Assembly (NCBI GenBank): GCA_965230225.1
Contig: CBDDKM010000002.1
Location: 434,001 to 498,000 of the forward strand
Direction of reading: 5' to 3'
DNA: 64,000 nucleotides
From: CALSMU01 sp965230225
Lineage (GTDB): Bacteria > Bacteroidota > Bacteroidia > Flavobacteriales_D > Parvicellaceae
A model generated the notes under the pieces. That model was given only the letters and a program-made list of their open reading frames with translations. It was not told where the DNA came from and did not search any database. This document shows positions 37,340-45,299 of the stretch, piece after piece (position 1 is the first letter of the stretch; every line of letters starts with the position of its first letter). Position numbers and translations under genes: made by a program.

Positions 37340-37788
37340 CCTGCTATTGCTTTTTGAAGTTGTAATCCTTTACCTACTGGGGTCATCTGTACTACATCCT
37401 TGATGTCGGTGTTTTTTACTGTCTTGGCTGCAAACAGAACAACAAGTAGTAATATGATTCCTGCGGTTACTGGAATACCTACTTGGATCATCTTGGTAAT
37501 ATTCTTACCCAATCCTAACAGGTTTCCTCCCATCTTTGAAATATCTGCTACTGCTCTTGTGGCTGCATTACTTACATCGATGTCATGGCGTTTTGCCCAC
37601 TGGTTAAACTCTGCATCGGTGGTTAACAGGGTATTTCCATTTGCTTGCCATGTTACGAGCCAAATCTGTTTGGCATTAGCAAACCCCGTTACTTTTCGTA
37701 GCGTGTCTAGGTAAATCTTCCACTGCTCCTTGTGACTACTTGAGTCCGGGATTAAATAGGTTTTATTTCTGACTGTTATTTCTGGCAT
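37336..37788 (-). CDS. Single-TM protein of the late block
   Basis: This 150-aa protein has a soluble N-terminal domain (about 1-95, IWLVTWQANGNTLLTTDAEF), one strong TM (about 102-123) and a C-terminal tail ending LQKAIAG. It is translationally coupled to the next gene (4-bp overlap). Probably a virion membrane protein; unrecognised. Confidence 0.6.
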   Translation of the reverse strand: MPEITVRNKTYLIPDSSSHKEQWKIYLDTLRKVTGFANAKQIWLVTWQANGNTLLTTDAEFNQWAKRHDIDVSNAATRAVADISKMGGNLLGLGKNITKMIQVGIPVTAGIILLLVVLFAAKTVKNTDIKDVVQMTPVGKGLQLQKAIAG

Positions 37789-37800
37789 TTTACTTTTGAT

Positions 37801-37950
37801 CTAATTGGAGCCTAAACCATTCTCTTCCATAAAATCAGTGATCTTCCTTTTTATTCTGATCTCTTTGGCAAGTGCTTCCTCCTTACTGGAATTGATATAC
37901 AATTGTCTACCCAGCCATACGCCAAGTACGAACGTTGCTATTACTCTCAT
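37801..37950 (-). CDS. Small single-TM protein (49 aa)
   Basis: The frame begins MRVIATFVLGVWLGRQLYI, a short hydrophobic helix, and continues as a charged helix (KEIRIKRKITDFMEENG). It starts inside the 3' end of the CHAP gene (44-bp overlap) and stops 12 bp before the 150-aa gene. Packing supports it as real. Confidence 0.5.
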   Translation of the reverse strand: MRVIATFVLGVWLGRQLYINSSKEEALAKEIRIKRKITDFMEENGLGSN

Positions 37951-38380
37951 AATCTGATTTTAATCTCCTGAACCCTAGCAATTGCTTTGCAGGGTAGGCT
38001 TTAATACACACTTGGTTATTTTGATTTCCCCCCAAGCAATAGATATATTTCCTGTCTTCACTGTAGCCTACAAAGATTCCTACATGACCTTTCCAACTGG
38101 TAGGTGAGCTTCTCCAGAAAATAACTACATCGCCCATTTGTGGTGTCTTTATTTCTTCTCCTATCTTCAGCCAAGAACGGGCTGTCAACTTCTTAGAGCG
38201 TTCAAGACCTACATGCATAGCACACCAGTTCATAAAAATGGAACACCATGCGGTTTCATCATCAATGATTCCACCATATCCGATATCCTTACTATAACCT
38301 ACAATGGTTGGATTATGTAATGAACCTTTGATTTCCTTTACCCCGTATTGTGATAGGGCTATGTTTAGTAATTTACTCAT
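37907..38380 (-). CDS. CHAP/NlpC-P60-type cell-wall amidase (TIGR02594-like)
   Basis: This 157-aa cysteine hydrolase begins with the SQYGVKEIKGSLHNPTIVGY motif seen in TIGR02594-type proteins. It has catalytic Cys46 (DETAWCSIFMNW) and His99 (WKGHVGIFVG). There is no signal peptide. Such enzymes cut peptidoglycan; in this block it could be the endolysin or a virion-borne muralytic enzyme. It follows the propeller gene by 14 bp. Confidence 0.82.
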   Translation of the reverse strand: MSKLLNIALSQYGVKEIKGSLHNPTIVGYSKDIGYGGIIDDETAWCSIFMNWCAMHVGLERSKKLTARSWLKIGEEIKTPQMGDVVIFWRSSPTSWKGHVGIFVGYSEDRKYIYCLGGNQNNQVCIKAYPAKQLLGFRRLKSDYESNSNVRTWRMAG

Positions 38381-38394
38381 GTAATAAATTGAGA

Positions 38395-40149
38395 TTAGAC
38401 GTTAGCGATTTGCCCATTAACAAATGACATTAAATCCATTTGCCTGTAGTAGAATAGGAAGGTGACTGAACTATTGGGTGGTAGTTCCATCTCCCACTCG
38501 GTATGCCTGTCAATTATCTGTCCTTCCATTCCAAATAGTTCCAATACTCCAGCTTTGTTTTGTGGGCTACGATAAGGTCCAAAAGAGAAAGGTGATTCTT
38601 TTACCCTTCCTGTTGGTTGCTTGTCTTTGAGCCTCATAGAATGGATATCAGCTATATCACATGAGATCATCTTAACATGCTTCATCATTATGGGACTTTG
38701 CTTAAACTCTTCCCTCAGCTCGTTATACCCATCATCAAAAACAATAGCACTGTTACCAACTCCCCATCCTATCAAGGTGACTCCATTATCCGCAAGTACA
38801 TATAGACTATTCTCGGATGTAGATATTTCAATTTGTGAAGGGATTTCTTCTACTAGGGAGGATAACAATGTAACGGTTTGATCAGGTGCGATCATTAGCA
38901 GATCAGTACCATCAGGGTTAGTGGCAAACAAATGATTGTTATGCTCATTGTAAGCGAGCGAAGTCATAGTCATTCCAAGATCAACATCGTTAAAGGGAAC
39001 TGGAATAGCTGGTGGTGGATTATGTACCCCATTATTGGAAAAAGCGTCTTCTACTTCTAAAGTGTCAAATGAATGTAGAACGGTTGAACCGTCTATAATC
39101 AAGTACACCTTTTCTTCTCCTGAATGATAAACGGCTTCAAGTATTGGGCTTGGTGGATACTCAACTTCTAGCTTTCCTTGATGAAGGCTATCTACTACGG
39201 TCATGTGGTAATCTCCCTCGCAAAAAGTATAAACACTTCCTGTATCCGAATCAATCAAAATCTTTAGCGGATCTTCTCTTACTTCGATTGTATCACTTAC
39301 CGCTTGATTTACCGTATCAATTACCGATATGGTATTGTCTACTAGGTTAGCGACATATACATTTTTGTTAACGTGGTTGTAGGCAACATCAATCGGTCTT
39401 GTACCAACATCAATTATGTTCTCAATCTCATGGTTTGGATTGATAACAAACACTGTATCGGAAACGGAGCCTACTACATACACATAGTCCGTATCGGTAT
39501 CAAAAGCAATCGCACTTGGAGATATAACTCCAGGGAATACATCACTAAGTATGATATCTGTTATTGACTCTCCTGTTGATGTGGCGATCTCAATACTGTT
39601 GGTCAGTTGATTGAGCATGTAGACATTTCCCGTATTAGGGTGAATACCGATATACCTGTTGTTATTAGAACCAACTGCATTCGGGTTATAGGTTGGCATA
39701 TTAAAGTCATTATTCGGATTCTCAAAACCATTGTTGGGACTATCCAAAGCACCGTTTGGGACATTAATACCAGCTCCTATTGATTCAGATTGCCCAAAAG
39801 TTGTATTGCTATTAGTCGCATTGGTATTCTGGTTGGTAAGATTCGTTTGCCCTGAACCTACATTATGTGCATCCATAAAAGTACTTACTGTCTCATAAGC
39901 CGGCTCTTTTGATGAAGTAACTTGACTGCTCCACAAGTTTACAATACTTGACTCCTGAGAGGTATTCTTGATTAATACTTGTGTCTTTAGATAGTCTCTT
40001 TCTAAAATTTGCTGATAGCTGCGAAGTGCTGTTCCGGTAGTGTACATTTCGGATTGGTTTTTACTATTAATTGTTGAAGCGGATATAGTCTGAATACCCA
40101 CTATCATTATGGCTAGAAGTACTAGCCCTTGTTGAAATAATTTCTTCAT
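38395..40149 (-). CDS. Beta-propeller (YVTN-type) protein with beta-rich C-terminal domain
   Basis: This 584-aa protein has a signal-like leader (about 1-25), an Asn/Thr-rich region (about 95-165), and propeller repeats of about 42 residues (about 165-480) with the YVTN pattern (NKNVYVANLVDNTISVID). The C-terminal 100 residues are beta-rich and, by eye, align with the core of the 280-aa candidate capsid protein (shared TG+, SPQN and a final SxVTFxF strand). It is a candidate vertex or spike receptor-binding protein. Confidence 0.6.
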   Translation of the reverse strand: MKKLFQQGLVLLAIMIVGIQTISASTINSKNQSEMYTTGTALRSYQQILERDYLKTQVLIKNTSQESSIVNLWSSQVTSSKEPAYETVSTFMDAHNVGSGQTNLTNQNTNATNSNTTFGQSESIGAGINVPNGALDSPNNGFENPNNDFNMPTYNPNAVGSNNNRYIGIHPNTGNVYMLNQLTNSIEIATSTGESITDIILSDVFPGVISPSAIAFDTDTDYVYVVGSVSDTVFVINPNHEIENIIDVGTRPIDVAYNHVNKNVYVANLVDNTISVIDTVNQAVSDTIEVREDPLKILIDSDTGSVYTFCEGDYHMTVVDSLHQGKLEVEYPPSPILEAVYHSGEEKVYLIIDGSTVLHSFDTLEVEDAFSNNGVHNPPPAIPVPFNDVDLGMTMTSLAYNEHNNHLFATNPDGTDLLMIAPDQTVTLLSSLVEEIPSQIEISTSENSLYVLADNGVTLIGWGVGNSAIVFDDGYNELREEFKQSPIMMKHVKMISCDIADIHSMRLKDKQPTGRVKESPFSFGPYRSPQNKAGVLELFGMEGQIIDRHTEWEMELPPNSSVTFLFYYRQMDLMSFVNGQIANV

Positions 40150-40937
40150 GCTGCTTTTAAATTGTTTTGTTGTTGGATTCCGTGATTATTGATAAAGTCT
40201 ATGATGTCTTTTGCCCTGTCTACATGAAATTTACCTACGCTTTCAGGATGGGACTTAAATACTTTTGTACAGGCATAAATGGCTTCAATCTTTGGATAAC
40301 CTAAGTCGAGATATAATTGCAATGCAGCTAAATCCGCTGGCTTCTCCTGCCTTGTTGGAATTTGGAAATGCTGACGCTCGTGCATTAAAATGAAAAAGCG
40401 TACAGGAATGGTATATCCTTTAAACATTCTCTTGGATGCTTGTATCCTTCCTGTTCCTCTGTTAGTTCTTGCTGGCGTAACTAAAGTTTTCCCAAACTGA
40501 TCTCGGATTTCAGGCATGTATTGAATCAAAAACTCCTGATCTTTACTATCGTAAAAACCTGTTTTTACATACCCTGCTTTCTTGGAAAAGTCTTGTGCAA
40601 AATCAATGAACCGATGTAATTCTCTTTGCGCCCAAACTTCGGCTGGAGGGAAGGCAATTTCTTTGATTCCATTTACCTGCACTCCGTCTTTATTTCCTCC
40701 CAAACTGAAAATCTCCAGTACGGCATTTCTTGGTGAAATAGGAAGGTTTATTACGATCTTTCGCTGGGCTTTCCCTTCAGCAATATCCTTCTTCTTAAAG
40801 GTTAATTTACGTCTGAAATAATCACTACTGTGATGTTCAACATCAGTAAGTCTAATAACTACCTCCATTGGGTAGGGAGCCATTAGACTGACCTCAATTG
40901 CCATCCTTCTATAATTGGTATGTATAGGGATAATCAT
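40146..40937 (-). CDS. HExxH metalloprotease-like structural-block protein
   Basis: This 263-aa protein has a beta-rich N-terminal domain (about 1-100) and a helical C-terminal domain with HERQH (His186-Glu187-His190) followed by EKPAD (Glu198-Asp202), matching the zincin HExxH...E pattern. No signal peptide is present, so it should act in the cytoplasm or virion. It could be a maturation protease or a vertex protein. It ends in LKAA and overlaps the next gene by 4 bp. Confidence 0.6.
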   Translation of the reverse strand: MIIPIHTNYRRMAIEVSLMAPYPMEVVIRLTDVEHHSSDYFRRKLTFKKKDIAEGKAQRKIVINLPISPRNAVLEIFSLGGNKDGVQVNGIKEIAFPPAEVWAQRELHRFIDFAQDFSKKAGYVKTGFYDSKDQEFLIQYMPEIRDQFGKTLVTPARTNRGTGRIQASKRMFKGYTIPVRFFILMHERQHFQIPTRQEKPADLAALQLYLDLGYPKIEAIYACTKVFKSHPESVGKFHVDRAKDIIDFINNHGIQQQNNLKAA

Positions 40938-41350
40938 TAGGCGGTAACGGTTGCTGGTGTGGGTACTGGAACGGCTTTATTACGGTTGGAATAAGCATAT
41001 ACTCCAATAGCTAATGCCAATACTGTAATTCCTCCAATTACCCATACTTCTGTAGAGATGCCCTTTTTGGCGGTGTCATCTTCTTCTGCCTTACCTTGAT
41101 CTCCACCAACATCAATATCATAATCGGCTGGTGTATCATCTTTCCACCAGTTACCGATATTCCCTATCGTTCCCATAATTCCATTGAGTCCTCCTGACTC
41201 ATTGAAATTCTTCTTTTGGTTACTAAACCAAGCTTTCCTTTTTTCCTTGGAAGCTTGTTTTTCTTTGTCTGTTTTTTTCTTGAAAAATGAATCGTAACGC
41301 TCGTAGCCTAACTCTTCATTTATGCTTTGTTCCAATTCTCCTACAATCAT
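40937..41350 (-). CDS. Single-TM protein with C-terminal anchor
   Basis: This 137-aa protein has a charged, Lys-rich N-terminal half with a WKDDTPADYDIDV segment near 68-80, one TM (about 102-120) and a Pro/Val-rich tail ending PATVTA. Its single-base overlap with the metalloprotease gene indicates coupling. It shares N-soluble, C-anchored topology with four upstream neighbours. Likely virion membrane protein. Confidence 0.6.
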   Translation of the reverse strand: MIVGELEQSINEELGYERYDSFFKKKTDKEKQASKEKRKAWFSNQKKNFNESGGLNGIMGTIGNIGNWWKDDTPADYDIDVGGDQGKAEEDDTAKKGISTEVWVIGGITVLALAIGVYAYSNRNKAVPVPTPATVTA

Positions 41351-41360
41351 TTTTTCTTAT

Positions 41361-41588
41361 TTACACGATGTATAAAATTCGAAGTGTTGAGCTTTGAGGG
41401 TCATAATTGACATCATGGTATCCCTTCCCTACAAAGGGGTAGCTCTTGGCTTCCCCTTTCTTGAGTTCTACACTATTTACTGTTGCGTTATCTTCACCTA
41501 CATTCTTAATGCTGGCGAATAAAAAACCGTTCGGGATAGTCCCTGCTTGGGCTGTATCTTGCTCGGTAATTGATGCTAATGCGGACAT
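41361..41588 (-). CDS. Small beta-rich protein
   Basis: This 75-aa soluble protein has a compact beta pattern (GFLFASIKNVGEDNATVNSVEL and STLRILYIV) without a TM. Size and fold suggest a minor capsid or cement protein, but no family is recognised. Confidence 0.55.
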   Translation of the reverse strand: MSALASITEQDTAQAGTIPNGFLFASIKNVGEDNATVNSVELKKGEAKSYPFVGKGYHDVNYDPQSSTLRILYIV

Positions 41589-41591
41589 GGT

Positions 41592-42131
41592 TTATTGAAC
41601 TGTGCTCACTTTGGGTGCTTTCATGGATTTGATCATTTTTGATCCTGCATACAGAAGGCCAACAGCTGTTACTCCAATGACCATTATCTTTATAGCTCCC
41701 ATCAAATCATTTTTAGACTCGATTTCTTTCTTTTTGACATCCTCCTGGTCAACCTTCTTTTTGATCCCTTCGGTCTTGGCTACTTCCTGTTTTACTTTCT
41801 CTTTCTCCCGAAGTGTCATCAGCTCTTTTTGTCTTGCTTCATGAACTTTGGTGTTGACTTCAGCAGCCTTGATAATGGTGGAAATGGGAACTGGTCTTTT
41901 TGAACGGGCTGAAGGAGGAATAACAACCTTCCTTCTTTCCATTGGAGCAATATCTTCCTCTTCCGGTTTCTTTTTTCTTTTCAGAAAACTAAAAGGCTTT
42001 CTTTTTACCCTGTCCTCTTTGGGCTCTCTCTTTTTTCTCCTGAAAAATTCATCCTCATCTCTTCGGTAAACTCCGCCTCCGTATGTTCTTCTTTCTAAAT
42101 TCATATTGTTACTTGGTGATTGGTGGAGCAA
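41592..42131 (-). CDS. Basic coiled-coil protein with C-terminal TM
   Basis: This 179-aa protein is strongly basic at the N terminus (RRKKREPKEDRVKRKPFSFL), has a Lys/Glu helical region (about 95-142) and one TM (about 147-166), ending APKVSTVQ. The basic head could contact packaged DNA while the anchor sits in an internal membrane. Inference from charge and topology. Confidence 0.6.
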   Translation of the reverse strand: MLHQSPSNNMNLERRTYGGGVYRRDEDEFFRRKKREPKEDRVKRKPFSFLKRKKKPEEEDIAPMERRKVVIPPSARSKRPVPISTIIKAAEVNTKVHEARQKELMTLREKEKVKQEVAKTEGIKKKVDQEDVKKKEIESKNDLMGAIKIMVIGVTAVGLLYAGSKMIKSMKAPKVSTVQ

Positions 42132-42525
42132 CTACTACTGGTGCTGGTTTTTTCTTCATGGCCATCATTGCCCCTCCAAGTAAAACCAGTACCGTCACTC
42201 CAATGATTATTGGGTTCATTCCAGCTTTGTTAGGGGTGTTATTCCCACCTCCGTTTGATGGTGGTTGTGAAGCTGCTGGTGCTGTTTGCACTGGGGTTGG
42301 ATCAATGATCGCTTTGGAGATACTTGTATCTGCTCTTAAGGATTCGGTTTCTGCTCGTCTTTGATCATTCTTCAGGGACTTCTTTTCATTCTTCAGCTTA
42401 CGTCTTGTATCCCTTTTTTGCTGACATCTCTTATTGCCTAAACAAAAGAAATTGTCCCAATCTTCAGATGATGGTTGCCCCGATAACCCGTAATTGATTT
42501 GATGTGAAATACTATTACTGTACAT
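42109..42525 (-). CDS. Single-TM protein, Pro/Ser-rich linker
   Basis: This 138-aa protein has a basic helical segment (about 35-65), a Pro/Ala/Ser/Gly-rich linker (about 76-100) and a C-terminal TM (about 105-125), ending in a Val/Pro tail (PVVVAPPITK). It overlaps the next gene by 23 bp. Same topology as neighbours. Confidence 0.6.
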   Translation of the reverse strand: MYSNSISHQINYGLSGQPSSEDWDNFFCLGNKRCQQKRDTRRKLKNEKKSLKNDQRRAETESLRADTSISKAIIDPTPVQTAPAASQPPSNGGGNNTPNKAGMNPIIIGVTVLVLLGGAMMAMKKKPAPVVVAPPITK

Positions 42526-42534
42526 AATTTGTTT

Positions 42535-43152
42535 TTAAGCGGTTAGTACTGCGGGTGTTGGATTTTGCTTCTTGTACACAAACTGGTAGTAACCAAATCC
42601 TATCAAAGCTGAAATTCCCAATATGCCTAGAATAATTCCTAGTCCTGATCCTCCCTTTGTTCCTGATCGGTGCTTGGCTTTTTCCTTTTCGGTTTTATAG
42701 GCGTAGATACTTGCAATAGTCTGTTGTTGGGCTTGCTGTTTTGCCTGCTTCTGTGCTTGCTTTTGTCCAACGATTTGTGAAGTCAAGCCCGCAAGCGAAT
42801 CAACAGCTCCAGCGATTGCGGACATAGCAAAGTTGTCTTCTCCCTCATCAAAGGAATTAGGTGGGAGGTAATTAGTTAGGAAAGCTGATAGGTCATTGCG
42901 AAAAGCATCTGTTCCTGAGAATAATCTATCTATGATGATAGACACTAATTTTTCACCTCCCACCGTAGTAGGGATATAGTAATTGTGATGGGCTAATAGC
43001 TCAATAACCTTTTGCTCATCTTCAGCTAGAGCAATACCCAATAAGGCGAAGATTGCTTTGGAAGACTCGTCTAAAATGAAAGGCTTTAGCTCCTGTTTTG
43101 GAACTTGCCCTTGTTCTCTTTTTCTTCTTTCTGAATGAACTATTCTCAGCAT
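42535..43152 (-). CDS. C-anchored membrane protein with helical N domain (paralogue of upstream gene)
   Basis: This 205-aa protein has a helical N-terminal domain (about 40-115) that resembles the N domain of the upstream 194-aa protein: VIELLAHHNYYIP here versus VKQLIYDYGYHVP there. A Gln-rich helix (about 130-147), one TM (about 175-195) and a tail ending AVLTA follow. Probably a virion membrane protein. Confidence 0.6.
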   Translation of the reverse strand: MLRIVHSERRKREQGQVPKQELKPFILDESSKAIFALLGIALAEDEQKVIELLAHHNYYIPTTVGGEKLVSIIIDRLFSGTDAFRNDLSAFLTNYLPPNSFDEGEDNFAMSAIAGAVDSLAGLTSQIVGQKQAQKQAKQQAQQQTIASIYAYKTEKEKAKHRSGTKGGSGLGIILGILGISALIGFGYYQFVYKKQNPTPAVLTA

Positions 43153-43159
43153 TACTATA

Positions 43160-43744
43160 CTATGATTTAATTGTTAACCCTATTAATATTCCTGAAATGA
43201 CCGCTACTGCTATGGTCAATCCTTGTGAGGAAACAAGTCCTGTTGACTCCTTGTCTTTAGATTCTTCTTTCTTCTTTTCGGTGATTTTTCTCAACCTAAG
43301 TTCACCCCAAATCTGCTGAACTTCATCAGCTAGTTTTGAATTACCAGGATTTGCATTTGCTTCCTTCAATGTCTGATCATACAGAACTTCTAATTCGGTT
43401 GTGTCTAACTTTGAAATGGCTGATTGAAAACTTGATAAATCGGCTGGTGTATCGTAGTTGCTACAACCACATCCACCGTCATAACTCACCTCACCACACT
43501 GACCACAGAAACTATCTTCTTTCTCGTCTATCAAAGACAAAAACAACTCTTTCTCTGGGTGTAAATCCAATAGGTCTTTGATAAACCCCTTTTCCTTTTT
43601 GACCAACTGTTTTGTGGCAGCTACTACCTGATGAATACCCTTTGGAACATGATAGCCATAATCGTAGATCAATTGCTTGACCTCTTTAGGATTATGGTAT
43701 ACGATGTAGGATATTTTGTTTTGTGCGAATTGCTTTGAATCCAT
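43160..43744 (-). CDS. C-anchored membrane protein with Cys-rich cluster
   Basis: This 194-aa protein has a helical N domain (about 15-70), a Cys cluster CGQCGEVSYDGGCGCSNYD (about 79-97) that could bind a metal, a helical linker and a C-terminal TM (about 172-192). It is the first gene after the stem-loop that follows the candidate capsid gene. Paralogous N domain with the next gene. Confidence 0.6.
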   Translation of the reverse strand: MDSKQFAQNKISYIVYHNPKEVKQLIYDYGYHVPKGIHQVVAATKQLVKKEKGFIKDLLDLHPEKELFLSLIDEKEDSFCGQCGEVSYDGGCGCSNYDTPADLSSFQSAISKLDTTELEVLYDQTLKEANANPGNSKLADEVQQIWGELRLRKITEKKKEESKDKESTGLVSSQGLTIAVAVISGILIGLTIKS

Positions 43745-43777
43745 TGTGATTAATTAATGTGAAACAACAAATGAGAT

Positions 43778-43807
43778 AAACAGCCATAGGCATTGCTATG
43801 GCTGTTT
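43778..43807 (-). terminator. Stem-loop between candidate capsid gene and downstream late genes
   Basis: AAACAGCCATAG and CTATGGCTGTTTT form a 12-bp perfect stem with a 6-nt loop in the 71-bp gap between the two genes. On the minus strand it is followed by TTTATCT. It may terminate part of the transcripts and raise capsid-gene mRNA relative to the rest. Confidence 0.65.
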
Positions 43808-43815
43808 TACTATTG

Positions 43816-44658
43816 CTATCTTCTTCTTAATAATCTTGGTCTTTTCTTGAATCGTTTGCGCCCTCCTCTTACCGGACGTCTAACGATCTTTCTTCTTGGC
43901 TTCAAACCAAAAGCCGATGGTCTTTTCTTTCTGATTAAGTCCAACTGTGGAAGACCTGTTGTTCTTGGAGTGGTTGACATCTCTGCAACGTTTTGACCAG
44001 CTAGTAGGTTAGACATGTTGGCTCTTGCTTTGATGGTCATGGTAAACACTACTGTTGTTCCAGCCTTAACCATAAACCTCATGGAGTCTCTTCCAGTAAC
44101 ATCCATTTCGAAGTTGTCATCATCAATTAAGGTCTTATCGTTGTTCTGAGGTGATGTAGCTGACCTTGGTTGGTAAACACTTCTTGTTTCCTTTCCAGTG
44201 GATGTTCTGCTTACAATTCGGATTACATTATCAAACTGTAAAGCATCGGAAACACTCATCTTCATTCCCGCAATCTTGAACGGGTTGGATTGAGATTCTT
44301 CTTGTACCTCTGCGTGAGATGACTCCTGCACATTTACCTCAATACCCTGTGCTTGGGTAGGACGCTGGTTAGCTGCAAAGATGATTGCTTCTTTATCCTC
44401 CTGAGCTGTGTTCTTAACAACGATGGTTAAGGTTCTATCATTGGGATCAATCCTACCGATAGATGCTCTATCGTATGAGTCATATTCATCTTCATAAGCA
44501 GGAATATAACTTTCCTCATCTTCGTAGTAGTAATCGTCCTCTAGTCCTTCGAATCCAGTATCGAAATCTTCTTCGTAATACTCTTGATCGAAGTCGTCAT
44601 ACATATCTTCAGCCGCAGCTTCGTATGCTTCTAAATCTTCGTAATAATCGTTTTTCAT
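43816..44658 (-). CDS. Candidate major capsid/virion protein (acidic head, beta core, Arg-rich tail)
   Basis: This 280-aa protein begins with about 65 residues dominated by Asp, Glu and Tyr. A beta-strand-rich core (about 70-220) with short strands such as RTLTIVVKN, NVIRIVS and TVVFTMTIK fits a jelly-roll-type fold. The tail (about 235-280) is very basic (RRPVRGGRKRFKKRPRLLRRR spans its last part), suited to DNA contact. It is near the head of the late operon, with a stem-loop after it, as expected for an abundant product. Fold and role are inferred; no family is recognised. Confidence 0.5.
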   Translation of the reverse strand: MKNDYYEDLEAYEAAAEDMYDDFDQEYYEEDFDTGFEGLEDDYYYEDEESYIPAYEDEYDSYDRASIGRIDPNDRTLTIVVKNTAQEDKEAIIFAANQRPTQAQGIEVNVQESSHAEVQEESQSNPFKIAGMKMSVSDALQFDNVIRIVSRTSTGKETRSVYQPRSATSPQNNDKTLIDDDNFEMDVTGRDSMRFMVKAGTTVVFTMTIKARANMSNLLAGQNVAEMSTTPRTTGLPQLDLIRKKRPSAFGLKPRRKIVRRPVRGGRKRFKKRPRLLRRR

Positions 44659-44701
44659 AAATTGGGTTAGTTCTTCTTTGAATTGTGTGAGTGGGGAGAA
44701 A

Positions 44702-44869
44702 CTAGGCTTGTTTCTTCTCGTCCTTGTTGGCGTTTCTTTTAGCTAAGGCTGGGAGGACTACTTTTTGGGTTGTGATCTCACATACCACATAAGTCCCTAG
44801 TGCGACTAATGCCATAATCCCAACTGTTTTCATGTTAATCAGGCTAACATCTTTCCCTTTTGATTCCAT
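44702..44869 (-). CDS. Small single-TM protein (55 aa), first gene of late block
   Basis: The frame starts MESKGKDVSLINMKTVGIMA, has one TM (about 13-32) and a basic tail (AKRNANKDEKKQA). It lies 43 bp upstream of the candidate capsid gene, in the same orientation. It heads the leftward block, with 430 bp of noncoding DNA upstream. Confidence 0.55.
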   Translation of the reverse strand: MESKGKDVSLINMKTVGIMALVALGTYVVCEITTQKVVLPALAKRNANKDEKKQA

Positions 44870-45299
44870 TTAATTTTTGTTTAAGTGTGATTGTGTATTC
44901 AGGCGAGCGATCTTGAAATCATTCGTGGTCTTCAAACCATTGATGGGTGCAAAACTCAAGGGATTATTCGGGAAAAAGAAGGTAGATTTTGGGTACAGAA
45001 GAACCATCCAATGTTGTAAAACATTGATTATCTAATAATTAAAAATGTAAGATGCGTTACCAAAATAGTACAGTAATATTTTACCGAACCTCTACTTCAA
45101 CTTACCATTGATATCGTCTGACACAACCTGACATTAACTGACACAGTCTCACTCTTCTAGGAATATTGCAACTTAATAGTGCCAGATTGACATTATTTAC
45201 TGTAAGAATTACACAAAATCTCAAATGGCATGGTACATGATCAATTGAATGCCAAACATTTACACCCCTTTTTTATTAACCCCGTAAACTACCTTTTAT
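44870..45299. promoter_or_regulatory. 430-bp divergent control region
   Basis: This noncoding stretch separates the leftward late block from the rightward CBASS operon and should hold promoters for both. It contains three CTGACA repeats at a 10-bp period and a TTGACATTATTTACTGTAAGAAT segment at 45187-45209 that is promoter-like. No gene is seen. Confidence 0.55.
45118..45143 (+). repeat. Three CTGACA direct repeats, exact 10-bp period
   Basis: CTGACA occurs at 45118-45123, 45128-45133 and 45138-45143, so the copies lie on one face of the helix. TGACATTA recurs at 45188-45195. This fits an operator or iteron cluster. Confidence 0.6.

Noticed and set aside
42083..42364. 93-codon rightward frame
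   Set aside because: Antisense to the 138- and 179-aa late-block genes; hydrophobicity mirrors the complementary strand.
33395..44869. Tailed prophage
   Set aside because: No terminase, portal, major tail, tape-measure or baseplate genes; only one fibre-like protein is tail-associated.
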